DNA from: Anthopleura xanthogrammica
Lineage: Eukaryota; Cnidaria; Anthozoa; Actiniaria; Actiniidae
NCBI GenBank assembly: GCA_964019055.1
Contig: OZ025211.1
Location: 4,541,835-4,605,834, forward strand
Direction: 5' to 3'
Length of the DNA stretch: 64,000 nucleotides
Shown here one piece after another: positions 47,901 through 62,900 of this stretch. Each line of letters begins with the position of its first letter. The first letter of the stretch is position 1. The translations under genes and the position numbers were made by a program. Under the pieces are notes generated by a model. The model was not told where the DNA came from, searched no databases, and was given only the letters and a program-made list of their open reading frames with translations.

Positions 47901-50900
47901 CATGCAGGACCAGTGATTGGCCAGCCCCAGAAAATGGCGCCAAAACATCCTCGTCGTGTAATGATGGCATTGCAGCATCCGTTGGGACCACTTGCCAGGC
48001 AAAATGTAAACCGGGTTATACTTTAGAAGGATCAACGAGAACAAGATGTGGTTCTAATGGAAACTGGATACCTAGCAATCCCCCAATATGCAGAGGTTTG
48101 TTTGCCGCGGCAATTTATATTATCATAGCATGATATTCCATTGTTGTGATATTGGTATAAAGGCCATGTTTAGTTACACTAGTCAATTTTTTTAGCAACT
48201 TGTCTCTCAACGCCTAGTCTCCCCCGCAGCTGTTTTTAGGGTCGTCACGCAATGCTCCCTCACCACGTTTGTCGAGACTGAACTACACCGTATGACACGG
48301 GTTGCCTCTGCAATTTGTTTGTTGTGCGTAGCGTTGCACGAAGTAAAACTCGGATTGCAGCAACTGGCAAAGCTATTGCACAGTGTATCATCCCAGTCTA
48401 TAGCATTTTTTCTGGCAATTTTAAGGCATATTTTTCAAACCGTTGCAAGTTCCTGAGATCGCGTTGCAGTGCACTTCGTCTCTTGTGTATACAACGCTAC
48501 ATTTTCAAGCATTGCGAGATAAGTTGCCGAGATAATTGCACAGTGTAACATGACCTTAATTAAGTAAGGAGGTAAAATGTTGCTCGGCGATTTCACTCGA
48601 CGTCATTTGCTATCTCTTGTGGAATAACCTAGAATGTTCATCAGCTGAATAGCAAATTTTCAATATAATTATTTTTGGCTGACATCAGATAGTGGTCAGT
48701 GTTTGACTACCATTTGGAGCAGATATATAAAGAGATTCAGAGACTTTTATCATGCAGCTGATTGAGTGCATGCTTTTCAAGTACCGTCAATGCATTTTCT
48801 GAAGTTTAGACAGAGGGGTTAAAGAGCATACATTCTTAGTTTAGATCCTTTCGAGCTGACAGTCATTATGCTGATATTCACTTCAAATAAAAATGAATCT
48901 TGTTAACAATGTCTTGGGGAATAAGGCTCTACTAGAAGGCAACTACTTTAATGAGAAAAGCATTTCGGATTAATACTAACAAAAATTCTAAGTGTACGAT
49001 CTACTTATGAATATCTGTACATTTGAACAGCTATAATTTGCAGTAGCATATCTATACCACTCCACGGGTCGGTTACGCCTCCAGAATGCACAGCCAACCC
49101 AAGACAGGGCACAGTATGTACTTTGGCATGCAAAAATGGCTACTCCTTGGTGCAATATTCAGGATCTCAATACCAAACACTATGCTCGGCTGGAAGATGG
49201 ACGAATCCAAGTAGTTTCTATTGCAGAGGTAAAAACTATGATATCCAAATGGAAGTTTCTTCTAAAACATAACTGCAGATGCAGCTCAATTATAATGTAC
49301 TCTTGCATGCATTGGTTGTGTTACTTTAGAAACAAAGAAATAGAAAGAAAAATTGAATGAAACTGGAAATGGAGTGAAGAAAAGAAGGCAGGGAACTGAA
49401 GGAAGGAATGAAAAAAAGGAGGATGCAAGGATACAAGGAAGGAAAGAAGGCAGGGAAGAAGTAAAGGAAGGAAAGAAGGAAGGAAGGAAGGAGAGAGGAA
49501 CAAAAGCCATTGCTAACTCTAGTTCTTCTTAATTTACAGATCTAATGAAACCAGTTTTTCCATCATGTCCCGAAGAAATTAATGTCTATGCAGACAAAAT
49601 GCAAACCAAAGCAACCGTTAGTTGGCAACCAGTTAAAGCCAAAGATAACGACGGTGGTGTACCGCAAATGACAGTGTATCCGAGTTATATTCCACCCAGT
49701 GCTACCTCTTATGATTTCCCAGAAGGAAGTCGTTATCTGACCTATACAGCAAAAGACACTAGTGGAAACACAGCAACTTGTAGCTTTAGAATAACAGTTC
49801 AAGGTTTGTCTAAAATGTTATTGTACGTGGGAATAACCATATTGTTTACGTTTGTTTCTTCCACGATTTTTTAATAATTTACCGAGCTTTCGCACTTCTA
49901 GTGCATCATCAGGGCGAAAGTAGGTCTTACAACCTACTTAGATACGTTAGATACGTGGGCAATATCAGTCTTTGCTGTGATTATATACTTACATGTAATT
50001 TTCTTTCGAATTCAGTTCGGCGCTGTGCTGTTGTCTCTCCTCCTTCGAATGGTAGAACCATACCACAGATATGCTCTAATCTCCATGGCTCAAAGTGCAG
50101 CTTTGAGTGCAACGAAGGATATAATCTAACTGGCAGTGCATTAAGAGAATGTGTCAGAGAAGACGGCTCAAACGCGGTGAAATGGACTAGGGCTGATGTA
50201 ACATGTCAGAGTAGGTGTCCATCAAAATTTGTGCAGCACATTTCTTTCTGTTTATACATAGTTTATTTAGTTGTCCCATGTTGTGCCTTTGCTATGCTCT
50301 TGCTTCTTTTTTGTATGTTTGTTTGTTTTGCTTTGTACATTTCTGTTGATGTCAAAGTTTTGTCTGATTCGCTTTGGTTTGTTGTCTTCGTGCATTTTTG
50401 ATCCGAGATTCGGCCGTCTCTTTATTATAGTTAGTTTATTTGTTCGTTTCTTTGCTTGTATGGTTTGGTTTGGTTTCTTGTTTGGTAATTCATTTGTTTG
50501 TTCATTCACTTGTCTGTCTGTCTCAGGGTTGTTTGCATGGGTGCATTTTGTATATATATTACCATAAGTCTACTTGCCAATGCAATGGTTTTATATTAAA
50601 TAATATGTCTTTCTATTTTCATATCCAGAGACCACATGTCCTAAACTAGTTCAGCCTAAACACTCAACAATGACTGGTATTGACTGCTCTACCTCCAACC
50701 CTTCATATCGAACCTACTGTACCTTCAACTGTAAAACTGGTTATCAAGCCAAGTCTGGTTCCAAAATAAGAACCTGCAAGTCTAACGGCATGTGGAGTGG
50801 AGACGAACTGGTTTGTGAAAGTAAGTCATCATATACTTTTTACGTCGTATCATTCCGAAATTTAGAACAGCATACAAAAGTGTCAATTTGCACCAATAGG

Positions 50901-53900
50901 TTAAACATTGAATCGAGCAGTCGTGTCAAAATGAAGCACAGAAATCGAAAGAGCACCAACATATTAGTAAGAAGGAAACGTTTCAGCACATACTATAATC
51001 AAATATTTTTCGAGAATTTTTATGGGAACGTGTTGCAACATTTAGCTCATTATTATGATTAATATTCATTATGGTATCGTTAAAACATAATTAATAATGC
51101 CATCATGAATTCTACATCAGATTTATTTGTGTGCATTTTCTTGCAGTGGTGACATGCCCTGCCTTAGCTTCATTGACAGAGGGTCTAAATATCTCAAACT
51201 ACAGCTGCATCTCCCAAAAGTCTCCATACCAAAATGAGTGCCGGTATACTTGTGGTAAAGGCTACATACTGCTGGGCACAGCCACCAAGACGTGTTTCAG
51301 CACTGGACAATGGTCCCCTCCTGGAAATCCCTACTGTAGAGGTTTGTGATGAAATTTTCGTCTCAGTGTCAATCAGTGTGTTTGGATTAAGCGGACATTG
51401 TTTAGAACGGGAACGTGTAAAAAGTAATAACATTTAAGAACTAATATTTGTTATACAGGATAAAAAATTGTCAAGCGAGCAAAATAATAATGAAAGAGGG
51501 AATGCATGGTGTGATGAAAAAAGCAGGGACTTAGGAGTAGCAAAATGTGTGTCGTGTTAAAGATGGCATTATTTGATGTTTTCCAGATATTTCTATGCCA
51601 ACGTTCAACTCTTGCCCAGCAAACATCAGGGTCTTTGCTGATAGAAAAAGCTGGTCAACTCAAGTGAACTGGACTGCTCCTACAGCATCGGATAACGCTC
51701 CTGGCAGCCCAGCAATTAGTCACCATGGGCAACGGCCCGGCGAATTATTTTCTGCAGGACATCACACCATCAAGTACGTCGCTACTGATAAGTCTGGGAA
51801 CAGTGCGTCTTGCACTTTCCAAGTCAGTGTCCAAGGTAGGGTTTAGAGTATTGAGATTGAGGAACAAATTAAATCTTAGATATTTAGTGTAATTTTAATC
51901 TATTTTGTCTATCCCGTTGTAGTTGTAACTTGCCCAGCGCTCCAGACGCCATTGCGAGGATCCATGCAATGCACAAAAAAGAACATCTTTGGATCAGAAT
52001 GCCAGTTTGTATGTAACCTTGGATACGCACTCAGAGGTTCACAGAAACGTACATGTGAAAAGAACGCATTTTCACTGGGATATTGGACGGGAAACTCAAC
52101 CTATTGCGAAGGTTTGAATATTAGTTAGAACATACTTTGTAAGATTCTAATAAAACTCAAGTTACTTTGAACTTGCCCTTCACGTGATGACATGGATTCC
52201 GGCTAAGAAACTTCCAGGTGTCCGGAGCACGCACGAACCGTCCAATCACAGCGCGCTTCGATGCTTAGCCAAGCGGCCCTTGCTCCAAGTCTCTCCCCAA
52301 TACAAAAACACGCGTTTCAAAGAATTTAGAGAAAAAAAGTTGAAGTATACGTGTTGTTTAAAAAATTAAAGTAAATCTTTGCGATCCATCTCCTCAAATT
52401 CTGTGAGATAATATGACTTTTAAGACTCGGGCGAGGGCCGCTTGAATTACAACAACAATCCTTTTCGCGCTTAGTTTTTCGTACAGCTGGTTCTTGTGTT
52501 TGTTAAGCCAAGCACGTGACCAAAATTTCTCTTTGATCCAAAATTGTGAGGTCGGTGGACGAGGCTCGAACTCCATCAATGAGAACATCATATCATTAAA
52601 ACATTTATTTTCAAATTTTTTCCACTGATTAAATTCAAACCCATAATGATGAACGATGATTAAACATTGTCAGTTAATAATTAAGCAATCCTAATTTCTG
52701 TCTATCTTTCCTTTAAACATAGCGATTACGTGTCCCAACCTTGGCAACCCTGTGAATGGATTCAAGTCAGGATGTTCGAGAAACACATTCGGAGAAAACT
52801 GTCTCTTCTACTGTAACATTGGTTCGCGGGTCGTGAACGGTTCTATCAGCAGAACGTGTTTGCTGAACGGGACGTGGTCAGGAACACTATTAAAATGTGA
52901 AGGTTTGTTTCTTAAAAGTTATAGAATCATTCGTTTCGCAAAGAAGTTGTATGGAAAGATAACATCAGTGTTGCCAATGAAGAAATAATGTCAATTTTGA
53001 CAACCAAGAACATTGATTTCATACACGCACTTAGTCATGCAAAGTACTTAGATGGGATGACAGTGAGCCAAAATGAAATTCTTCTTGGGTTTCCTGAACG
53101 TCTTTCAAATGACATTACTTTAGTTTCATTCTGTTGGCAGATTTAGTTAGCAGCATTTAATCTTTTTATCATATATCTTATACACGAATTAATATTTACT
53201 TGTCTTTAATTCTCATGTAGGAATCACTTGTCCAGCCCTAACTGCACCTGCCAATGGACGCATCATTCCCAATGAATGCTACAATATAGCGGGATATAGA
53301 GTTACTTGCCAGTTCACGTGTGGAAGTGGATATCAATTGGTGGGATCAAACATAAGAACCTGTTTGGCGAATGGTCAGTGGAATGACCAAAGCAACGTGA
53401 GCTGTAGAGGTAAATGCTCGTATAAACTAGATGCTATGCATGTACATGTATTGGTCGTCACTATGTTTGGCTGTTGGTCAGTTTGTTCAGCTGCATGATA
53501 TGATGGAGTGGTTGGCTAGCTGCATGACTTGCAAACTTGCCTATAGTAGGTTTGTTAGTTGCTGTTTCGTTGATTGGCTTGGTAGTGAGGTGGTCGGTTG
53601 AGGTGGCTGGCGGTTCCTTCATTTGATTTACCTACTTCAATTTTTTTGTTCCCAATGGTGTGTTTTCTTGGTTAGTGGGTGATATTTTGAGTGACAAGCA
53701 AGGTGATTGGTATCTGTGGTTGCTGCCCTGCATAACTGCTTGCAATATGATTTGTAATTGATCTGCTTACTTGTTGTATATTACTTGCGTCTTGCAGACA
53801 TCGAGAGACCCAGATTCACAACATTCTGTCCCTACAACATTGATGTTTTTGCAAAGGAAAACAAAGATACAGCACAGGTAGTCATCCCATCAATGAATGC

Positions 53901-56900
53901 CACAGATAATTCAGGCGAATTGCCAACCATTACAGTAGAAGGAAGAAAGACAAACTACACAGCAGGAAGACACCTGATAACAATAACAGCATCTGACGCA
54001 TCGGGCAACAAGGCGGCTTGCAGATTCTATATCGAAGTCAAAAGTAAGCTGAGAATATCTATAGATTTAGATATTTCGTTGGTTCAATTACAAGCAAAAT
54101 ACGTCATAATACTCTCTTAGACAATAAATTTGAAATTTACTATGAGATAAATTGGATACTGGAAAAAACTAAAATAGCTCAACAAATCGTGTTTAATTTC
54201 TTTTTTCGCAAAATACGTCATAATACTCTCTTAGACAATAAATTTGAAATTTACTATGAGATAAATTGGATACTGGAAAAACCTAAAATAGCTCAACAAA
54301 TCGTGTTTAATTTCTTTTTTCACCCTCCTTTAATTTTCTCTTTTAGTTCTTCGATGCTATTCTCATCCATCATACATCACTAACGGGAGAGTTGTAGGTG
54401 TATGCAAGAATACCTATGGTTCTACTTGTCATTTTCAATGCAATGCTGGTTATAACATCACTGGCTCTAGTTCAAGGACGTGCAAGGCCTATCAAGGACA
54501 ACTCCAGGGATATTGGAGCGGGACTATGCCGTTCTGTTCAAGTAAGTATAAGGATGTCCTATTTCAAACTTTGTTTTGTTTTAAGCTGTTCCTAATTTCT
54601 GGTGGTGAGCTTTTATATACAATTCACATCTGTATTTGTACCGTCACTAGAAAAAAATTTTTCCAACAACATTAGTGAAGTTCTTATTTGCTTTTTGCCA
54701 ATTTGTTGCAGTAAATCGCTGTCCTCCTCTCCAAACACCAGCAAATGGTTATGTGTATCCTCCAATGTGTGTAGCCAGCAATGGACCAGTTATTGATACA
54801 ACATGTCTGTTTGGCTGTTACAATGGATATGTTCAAAGTGCTGGTACTCCAGTCATAACGTGTGGCAAAAGTTCTAGATGGAACCATGATGTAGCTACCA
54901 TTATAAAATGTCTGGGTACGTCGATTTCTCATTTGGTGCATGTTTCTGATGTGGTCTTCGTTGCTATTCCTCTTACTGTAGTTGTTGGTTGTCGTTATGC
55001 CTTTAGTATATAGTATATTGTTGTTGTTCCTTTGAAGGTTGACGATGAATTTCTTTGATTATTCATTCGTTGTTGCTGTCGCTTCTGCTGTTGTTGTTTT
55101 CATTGTGTTCACTATTAAAGTTTTTGCTCTCGCTGTATTTGCCGCTGTCGTTGTCGTCGTCACCGAGGTTGTTGTTGTCGTTTGAAGATGAAAATGCAGG
55201 CATTGTTTTGCCAATGACACGATTTTTTTTCTAATGTGTAATTTGTTTTTCCATTATTTCAGATAAAACACCACCCGTATTCACTAAGTCCTGCCCATCA
55301 AATATTCGCATCTCCTTGAGCCATAATGGAACAGCTACTGCCAACTGGACCATTCCAGTTGCTGAAGACAACTCCCGTATTGCTCCTACAATAACGGTTC
55401 AGCCACCAGATGCTGTACCACCATATTCTATTAACAAAACAGTATCAATAGAGTACAAAGCAATGGATAAGGCAGGAAACATCGGAAAGTGCTCGTTCAA
55501 GATCATTGTTGAAGGTTTGTATATCTGTGAAGTTAAATGTCCTAAAAAGTTTCTCCTTCCATAAAATTATTATAAACTTAACTTTCAAACTCATGGAAGA
55601 AGTTGACCAACGATGACACTGTTATTGATTATATTTTTGGTTTATTTATTTTTAACAACTTCCCAACAGATAATATAGGACCAAGAGTTGCCTACTGCCC
55701 ACCAAATAAAACTGTTAGGGCAACAAAAATGGCAGAAAAGGTTCAATGGACTCCACCGAGATTCGTTGATAACAGCAACGCAAAAATCGTTCCGCAATGC
55801 AATCGACAATCAGGAACCGTATTCTACTGGGGCGTTTGGACCATTCACTGTAGAGGATATGACGACAACCCTGACAACCAGCCTGCTATGTGTACCTTTA
55901 ACATCACTGTTAAACGTAAGTTTTAATAGAATTATGTAATATGCATCTAAAAGAAAGATTGTTTCATTATTCATTTACCCATTCTTCTTCAGCAAAACCA
56001 ATGTCCAGTTTTTTTGTCACAATTTCAAACACGGCTGGTTACGATATCGCTAGCCTGTTGACAGAGAATGGTTTGAAGGAAATGCCATTAAGAAATATAC
56101 CATATCCTGTTTGTTTCTGAAAACGTTTTGGTAAATTGGAAACTATAACATATGAGTGAAAATATGCAGTTTTGAAATTGCCAAAAAAAAATACATATAT
56201 TTTTTGATGTAGTTAATGCTTTGGACTTCTCTATTAAGAAATAGTAAAATACATGCAGCTTGGTAAATAGCCATATGTTTTTTAAATAATGTTCTTCCAA
56301 ATTATATGTTTATAAATGAATATGTTTATATTGTTTTAGCAACACCATGTCCATCTCTGACACCACCAAAAAATGGAGCCAAGGCGTGTGATACTTGGGC
56401 TTTTGGGCGCTACTGTACTCCACATTGTAATAAAAAGTATGACTTTGCTGTTAATATTGGTCTTGGAGTGATGTGGGTGTGTGGAGCATCTGGAGTTTGG
56501 ACTCCATCAAATGGATTACCTGATTGCTCAGGTACGTGAAAACGTTTTTTTTTTTATTCGTTAACTTTTAAGTTAAAACACTTGAAATAAACACAGTGCG
56601 TCTTAAAGAGCTGGCCTGGGAATCGAGGATGATGTAGCGGAAGTCCACTCGCATCTCATATCTCTCTGTCTTTGCGCATGCGTAGAAGCAAAATATTCTC
56701 TGCGAATACAATATTAATTCTTTTGACTCATTTCCATTGTTGAGTTAACCAATCAGAAAACAGAGGCAGGGATTCGCTCGGAGTACTTCGCTTCTTGATC
56801 AAAAGCAACCCGCGCTCTGCATGGGAACGAGAATAAAGAATATACATAATATTTAGTGAAGCATGGGCCACTTTCTCTTCTTAGTAATCTACGTAGCAGG

Positions 56901-59900
56901 AGCTGTAAGAAAAGCAGGAAGCCTTCTTTACTACTTCGAAGGTGATTGTAACGACCCAGCCGTCCAAGAACAAATAAAGAAAAATTTCATCGCAATCTTC
57001 AAGCAATCACTTTTCAAGCAAATGTGCACAGATCCTCAAATGAAAGAGAGATGTAACGTTACGAATGTGGAAGTTGAGTGTGGCGTGACAAAGAGAAGAA
57101 GAAGATCTATGTGGGAAGGTAATATTTGCCATTCATGCCAGTTATCAACCGATCAAAACATCACCCGGCATTAATCACCCGGTAATGATGGTGTCGGAGG
57201 GTAGTGGGAGGGGCCGGACACTGGGTCTTATTATTGCAGGAAGATGGGTATTCTGAGACTTCATTCAATTGACACGATCATAATATGGCACTCCGGTCCC
57301 GTAACGTTGATTGAGACCAAAAATCATTCTTCATAATTAGTTCATTTATGAAAATTGTTTCTGATTTCTACAGATATTACATTGCGAAGAACTCGTAGAT
57401 CTGTGCCTTCTAGAAATTTTAAAGTCAACTTTGAATTTTCTCGTGAGTATATATTATGAGTAATGAACTAATATAATAACATAATCACATATCTGTTATC
57501 ATTGATGACCTTTCCTCTCATCCCTTTCCCGAGGAGGGGTTGGGTGAGAGCTGTTCACCTAGAGGCACAAGATTTCCATCTCTAAAGCATCAGTTGTATG
57601 ATTTATTCAATTTCCGATTTTTTTAGTTTCATTGGACAGCGGTGGTGCTTCAAACAAGACGAAATCCGAAATAGAGTCGCTCTCAGCCAGCGCCTCAAGC
57701 GAGATGGCCGCCATTGAGAAAGAACTGAAACAGTCACTTAAAAATGGAAGTCTCGCGATGAACATCAGTGGTCAGGTGGTCAGCCCTGTGAACGACTCTC
57801 TAGTAGTCAACCCCACGTCCTTTGTATGTAACCCTGGACAAATCTTCTTGAACCAGAAATGTGGTCAGTATATGTATTAATCGTGGGTCTAAGCTTGCAT
57901 TGTATTTTGTGCTTCAGGTGAATAGACTGCTTGATAAAAGGAAGCTAAGATAAGGCCAAATATCGAAATAAAACTGCAAATAATAAATCCAAGTTTATGA
58001 TATCGAAAACCGCATTAACAAAATCTTTGCCAGCCTAATTGTTGCAATAATATCCAGTAGTGAGCTAAGACTTCAGTAGTGGATACATATAGGATATTAC
58101 ATGGTCGCGCGGAGATACGAATTTTATCTTCGAGTGTTGATATTATCTCTCACGAGTGAGCACAGCGAACGAGTGAGAGATAATATCAGCACGAGAAGAT
58201 AAAATTCGTATCTCCAAGCGGCCATGTAATGTTCTGTTTATTATATGAAATCTTCAATGAAAAATAATGGAGAATTTGAGACTTGCTGAGCAAAAAGTCG
58301 AAATTTGACACCACCAGTGTTGATATAAATCGTATCCCCACTGGCCACTGGTGGGAGTGGGGATATCAATTTTATCATTTTGATGTCACTCAATATCACA
58401 CTCATATTTCATATAATAAAAGTGAATACAATGAACCTACTTGGAATTCTCAGTTTCTAAATGTAAATTAAAAAAAGGGCTCACAAAGAAAAACAGAACA
58501 ACTTACAGTAACAATTATTCTGAGAAAAAAATGAATAAAAATTATAGAAAAAGAGGAAGATTATACATTGACGCTTTGAACTATTTCAGCATCGGTTGAC
58601 ATAAATTAATTTCTCGTTTAGATTTTTCACATTTTGGCAACAAGTGTCTCATCGAATTCATAGGTTGCATTGACTTGCGTTCTTACCTAACTGGACCTTA
58701 ACTATACTAATCTTTTTTCTTCCAGTTGCTTGCCCCATCGGAACATATCATAACTCAACTGTAGGCCAATGTATTGACTGCAGTAAAGGTTGGTACCAAG
58801 AAACAGAAGGCCAGGGGTCCTGCATTTCTTGCCCAGTCGGAATGTCTACGGTGGAATCAAAATCAAAGAACAGGACTGACTGTCAAGGTTTGTATAGAAT
58901 AGATAGACAGAGCAATAAGCATTATTACATTGAAGGGTGGCAACCCAACCAGTGACGTGGGTATGAGAATTAGTGATGCTTCTACTTTCGCCTCATGCTG
59001 AAATAAACTCTGACGAGTCCTAGTGACTTTCCCAAAAAGTGGTCTGAGAAATTTCAAGGTGAAAAATGCAAAGCTCAAAATCGTTGGTGGGCAACAACTC
59101 TCCAATTTTCATCGATTTCTTGGTCCAAAATCAACCGATATCTATTGCGCATCGGCACAAAATTAAAAAACTGTAGGTCGTTCTCAACATTTTAGTTCAC
59201 CCGTGCCTTGTAATATGAAAGGTAAACTTGATCCTACGTTTTCATTTACGGTCTATTAATATTAGATACTTTCAAAGTACTGACGCTGAAGTATTATTTT
59301 ATAGCTTACTGTGAAAGAGGTTACTACTCCCCAACTGGATTAGAGCCTTGTGTTGCTTGTGTTAAGGGGTCTTATCAGTCCATGGCTGGTCAGCTGAAGT
59401 GTCAAATCTGTCCTAATAACCAAACAACACACTCTGCAGGAGCAACAAGCTTAGGGAACTGTTCAGGTATTTATGAGAAGAGAAAATACGTATATATAAC
59501 ACTTGGAAGGACAATGGAAGGCATTACCAGACACACCACCTAGCGTTACGTTGTTTCAAAATGGCACTAGAATCTCAGTGCTACTGAAATTCCTAATAAT
59601 GCTTTTTTTTCCCTGTTTTACTTAGTTCCCTGTAAGCCAGGTTCATACTCGCCAAATGGTCTTGAACCATGTACAAAGTGTGACAAACGGTCATATCAAC
59701 AAAATAGCGAATCAACATCGTGTGTGAGATGCTCAGGAACCAAGACGACTTTGAAGGAAGGAAGCAACAGTTCTTCGGCGTGTCAAGGTAAGGTGGAAAA
59801 GGGATGGCTTGCTTAGTCGACATGTGATCATTCACAAAGACAATATCGATAACAAAGGTACTGAACGGTTGACATTTAATTTCTCGTCTTTTTAGAAATA

Positions 59901-62900
59901 AACGAATGTGATTCCAGCCCTTGTCAACATGGATCCACGTGCATAGACTTAATACAAGACTTTGCTTGCCAATGCCAAGAAGGGTACACTGGAAAACAAT
60001 GCGGCCAAGACATTGATTATTGTGATAACATCCCTTGCCAAAACAATGCCACTTGTCATGATCACCTTAAAAACTTCACATGCACATGCGCAGTAGGGTT
60101 TACTGGATCTGTCTGTCAAACAGAGATTGATGAATGCAGTAGTTCGCCGTGCCTGAATAATGCAACGTGCCATGATCTGACTGGTCGATACGAATGTTTT
60201 TGCCAGCCTGGATATGAAGGAGATAGATGTGAAAGGGAGATAAATGAGTGTCAAACAAACCCATGTCTAAATGGAGGGACCTGTACTGACAAGGTATACG
60301 AGTAGACTGTTTCCTAAGTTCTTTCTAGATTAAAATTTAGATACTAAATTAACCTAGCTCGAAAGGTAGTACACTCTTTATCAAATAGCAGATATCAGAG
60401 TTACAAATGCAGCATTGCCTTCAAATTAAATCGATTGCTTCAAGTATACACGTTTGGGTCAACTACACAGTAAATGTATATAGAAACTTTCCCAAGTGCC
60501 ACGACTTAAAGCAATTGCTTGAATACAATTAAGTGTAACCTCTGATATCTGCTATTAAAACACTTAGTTGAGGTAATATTTGAGATAATAATTATAATAA
60601 TCTTTGTAGAGCTTTCCCACGAGCACCCCTCGCAAACGGTAACAATTTGTACTACAATCTATGTAAATTGGAAAAATGCGCGTGTGAGCATCTTCCTATG
60701 TAACACGCGCAATAGAAGTCAATAAATTATTATTATTATTAAAAGCAGCAGATCTAGATTGAGAAAGGAAAGACTAAAGTCAGAAAATATTTCATTTGTT
60801 TTCTTCTTTCTAGTTAAATGCCTTTTCGTGCCAATGTGTTGCGGGTTTTACTGGTTCAAAGTGCGAGGAGAACATTGATGACTGTCCTCAGCATCACTGT
60901 GCTAATGGTGCCACTTGCAATGATCAGATTAACAACTACACATGCACGTGTCTGCCAGGCTACACCGGGTTCTACTGTGATCAAGAAATCAATGAATGCA
61001 GATCAAATCCCTGTAAACACAATGGCACCTGCTACAACACGATTGGGAGCTTCACTTGTAATTGTCCCGTTGGATACAATGGCAGTACCTGTGAGACCGA
61101 GATAGATGAATGCCAATCCAGCCCTTGCCTTAATGGCGCAACTTGTCGGGATGCCATAGGGTCATTCTCTTGTAACTGCACACCAGGTTACCATGGAGAT
61201 AACTGTGAAAAAGACATCGATGAATGTGCCCTTCAGCCGTGCACCAATAACGCTAGCTGTACGAATACACTTGGATCTTTTATTTGCCACTGTGAAAACG
61301 GTAAATATAATTTAGAGATAATTCCGTATATGACCGTAACAATTCCAAGGCACGGTCGTAGCGTGCTGTACTGTCCGTGACGTTCCTTTAATAACAATGA
61401 CCGCGTACGCGTCAATTCCGTATAATTTTCAATTTATAGTATTTGTTTTTCTTGACAAAAATATTCAAAACATTATTTAATACAGTTAATTTCTCGATAT
61501 ATAGGTTTTACAGGTAAAACATGTGACATGGAAATAGATGAATGTTTGTCCAAACCTTGCTTGAATAATGGCAGTTGCATTAATGAGAGAAATGCATACA
61601 GTTGCCAATGCCAAGATGGTTTCACTGGAGATCGATGTGAAGTCAATATTGATGAATGTGCAGTAAATCCTTGCAAAAATAATGGCACATGCCAAGATGA
61701 TATCAATGACTACCACTGTACCTGTAGCGCTGGGTACACTGGAAGTGACTGCGATATAAAAATCGATTACTGTGCAGCTAATCCTTGCGAAAACAATGGC
61801 AAGTGCATGAATTTTCCTACGGAATACAAATGCATTTGCTCTCCTGGCTACACCGGCCGAAACTGCAGTATCAACATTAACGAATGTTTGTCTAGACCAT
61901 GCCACAATAATGGAACTTGCCAGGACCGTGTCAATGGTTTTAGATGCTCTTGCTTGCCGGGTTTTTCTGGTGTTGAATGTCAAGAAAACATAGATGACTG
62001 TAAAAATAATCCTTGTTGGAATAACGGCTCATGTATGGATGGTGTGGACTCCTATAAGTGCGTTTGTCCAGAAGGATTCACTGGAACACTCTGTGAAGTG
62101 GAAATTAAGCCATGTGACTCGTTCCCATGCTACAACGGAGGAACTTGCAAAAACAAGGTAACAAAATGGACAAAATTTTAAGGCCCTTTCCCAACCGCTT
62201 TATCGAACCCTGTAGCAACCTCTGGGCTTTGGGCACGACTAACTCACAGATTGAATTGGAGCTCAGAAAAGACTGAGAAGGGGCCAGGATTTGTTTGCTT
62301 TGGGTGTACGTAACGTTACGTTTTCCTATTTCAGTCATTTTCGTGGGTGCTGTTTTTAAATCTTGATAACATACATTTGTGTGGAGAAGACTCAAGCCAG
62401 TTTTTCATACTAAGGCAAAATAGATCTTGCACTATTTATCATGAAATGTCTTCTTGCCCTCAACAATTTTTCTTTCTTTTTTTTTTAGGATAAACAGTAC
62501 TTGTGTTCATGTCCATCTGGATTCACTGGACGAGATTGCGAAGTGAACATTAATGATTGTAAGCCGAAAAACCCATGTCATAACAATGGATCATGCTCTG
62601 ATCTCGTATCAAACTACACCTGCACATGTGCTGCAGGATTTTATGGACGACATTGTGAAAACATCACTAACCATTGCATAAACTCGAACTGCAGTCAACA
62701 CAGCAAATGTCTCAACCAGCCACTTGGCTTCAAATGCAACTGCACTGAAGGTTACTATGGACCAACTTGTGCACTTAAAGTTAAGCCTTGCACTTCAAGT
62801 CCATGCATAAATGGAGCAACGTGCACTAATACAGATGAAGGATATAACTGTAGTTGCAGAGCTGGATACAGAGGAAACAGATGTGAACACAACATCGATG

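Noticed and set aside
49050..49228. CCP 2 exon starting after the gcagtag acceptor
   Set aside because: It breaks frame with the preceding exon and removes the first CCP cysteine. The acceptor at 49030 solves both.
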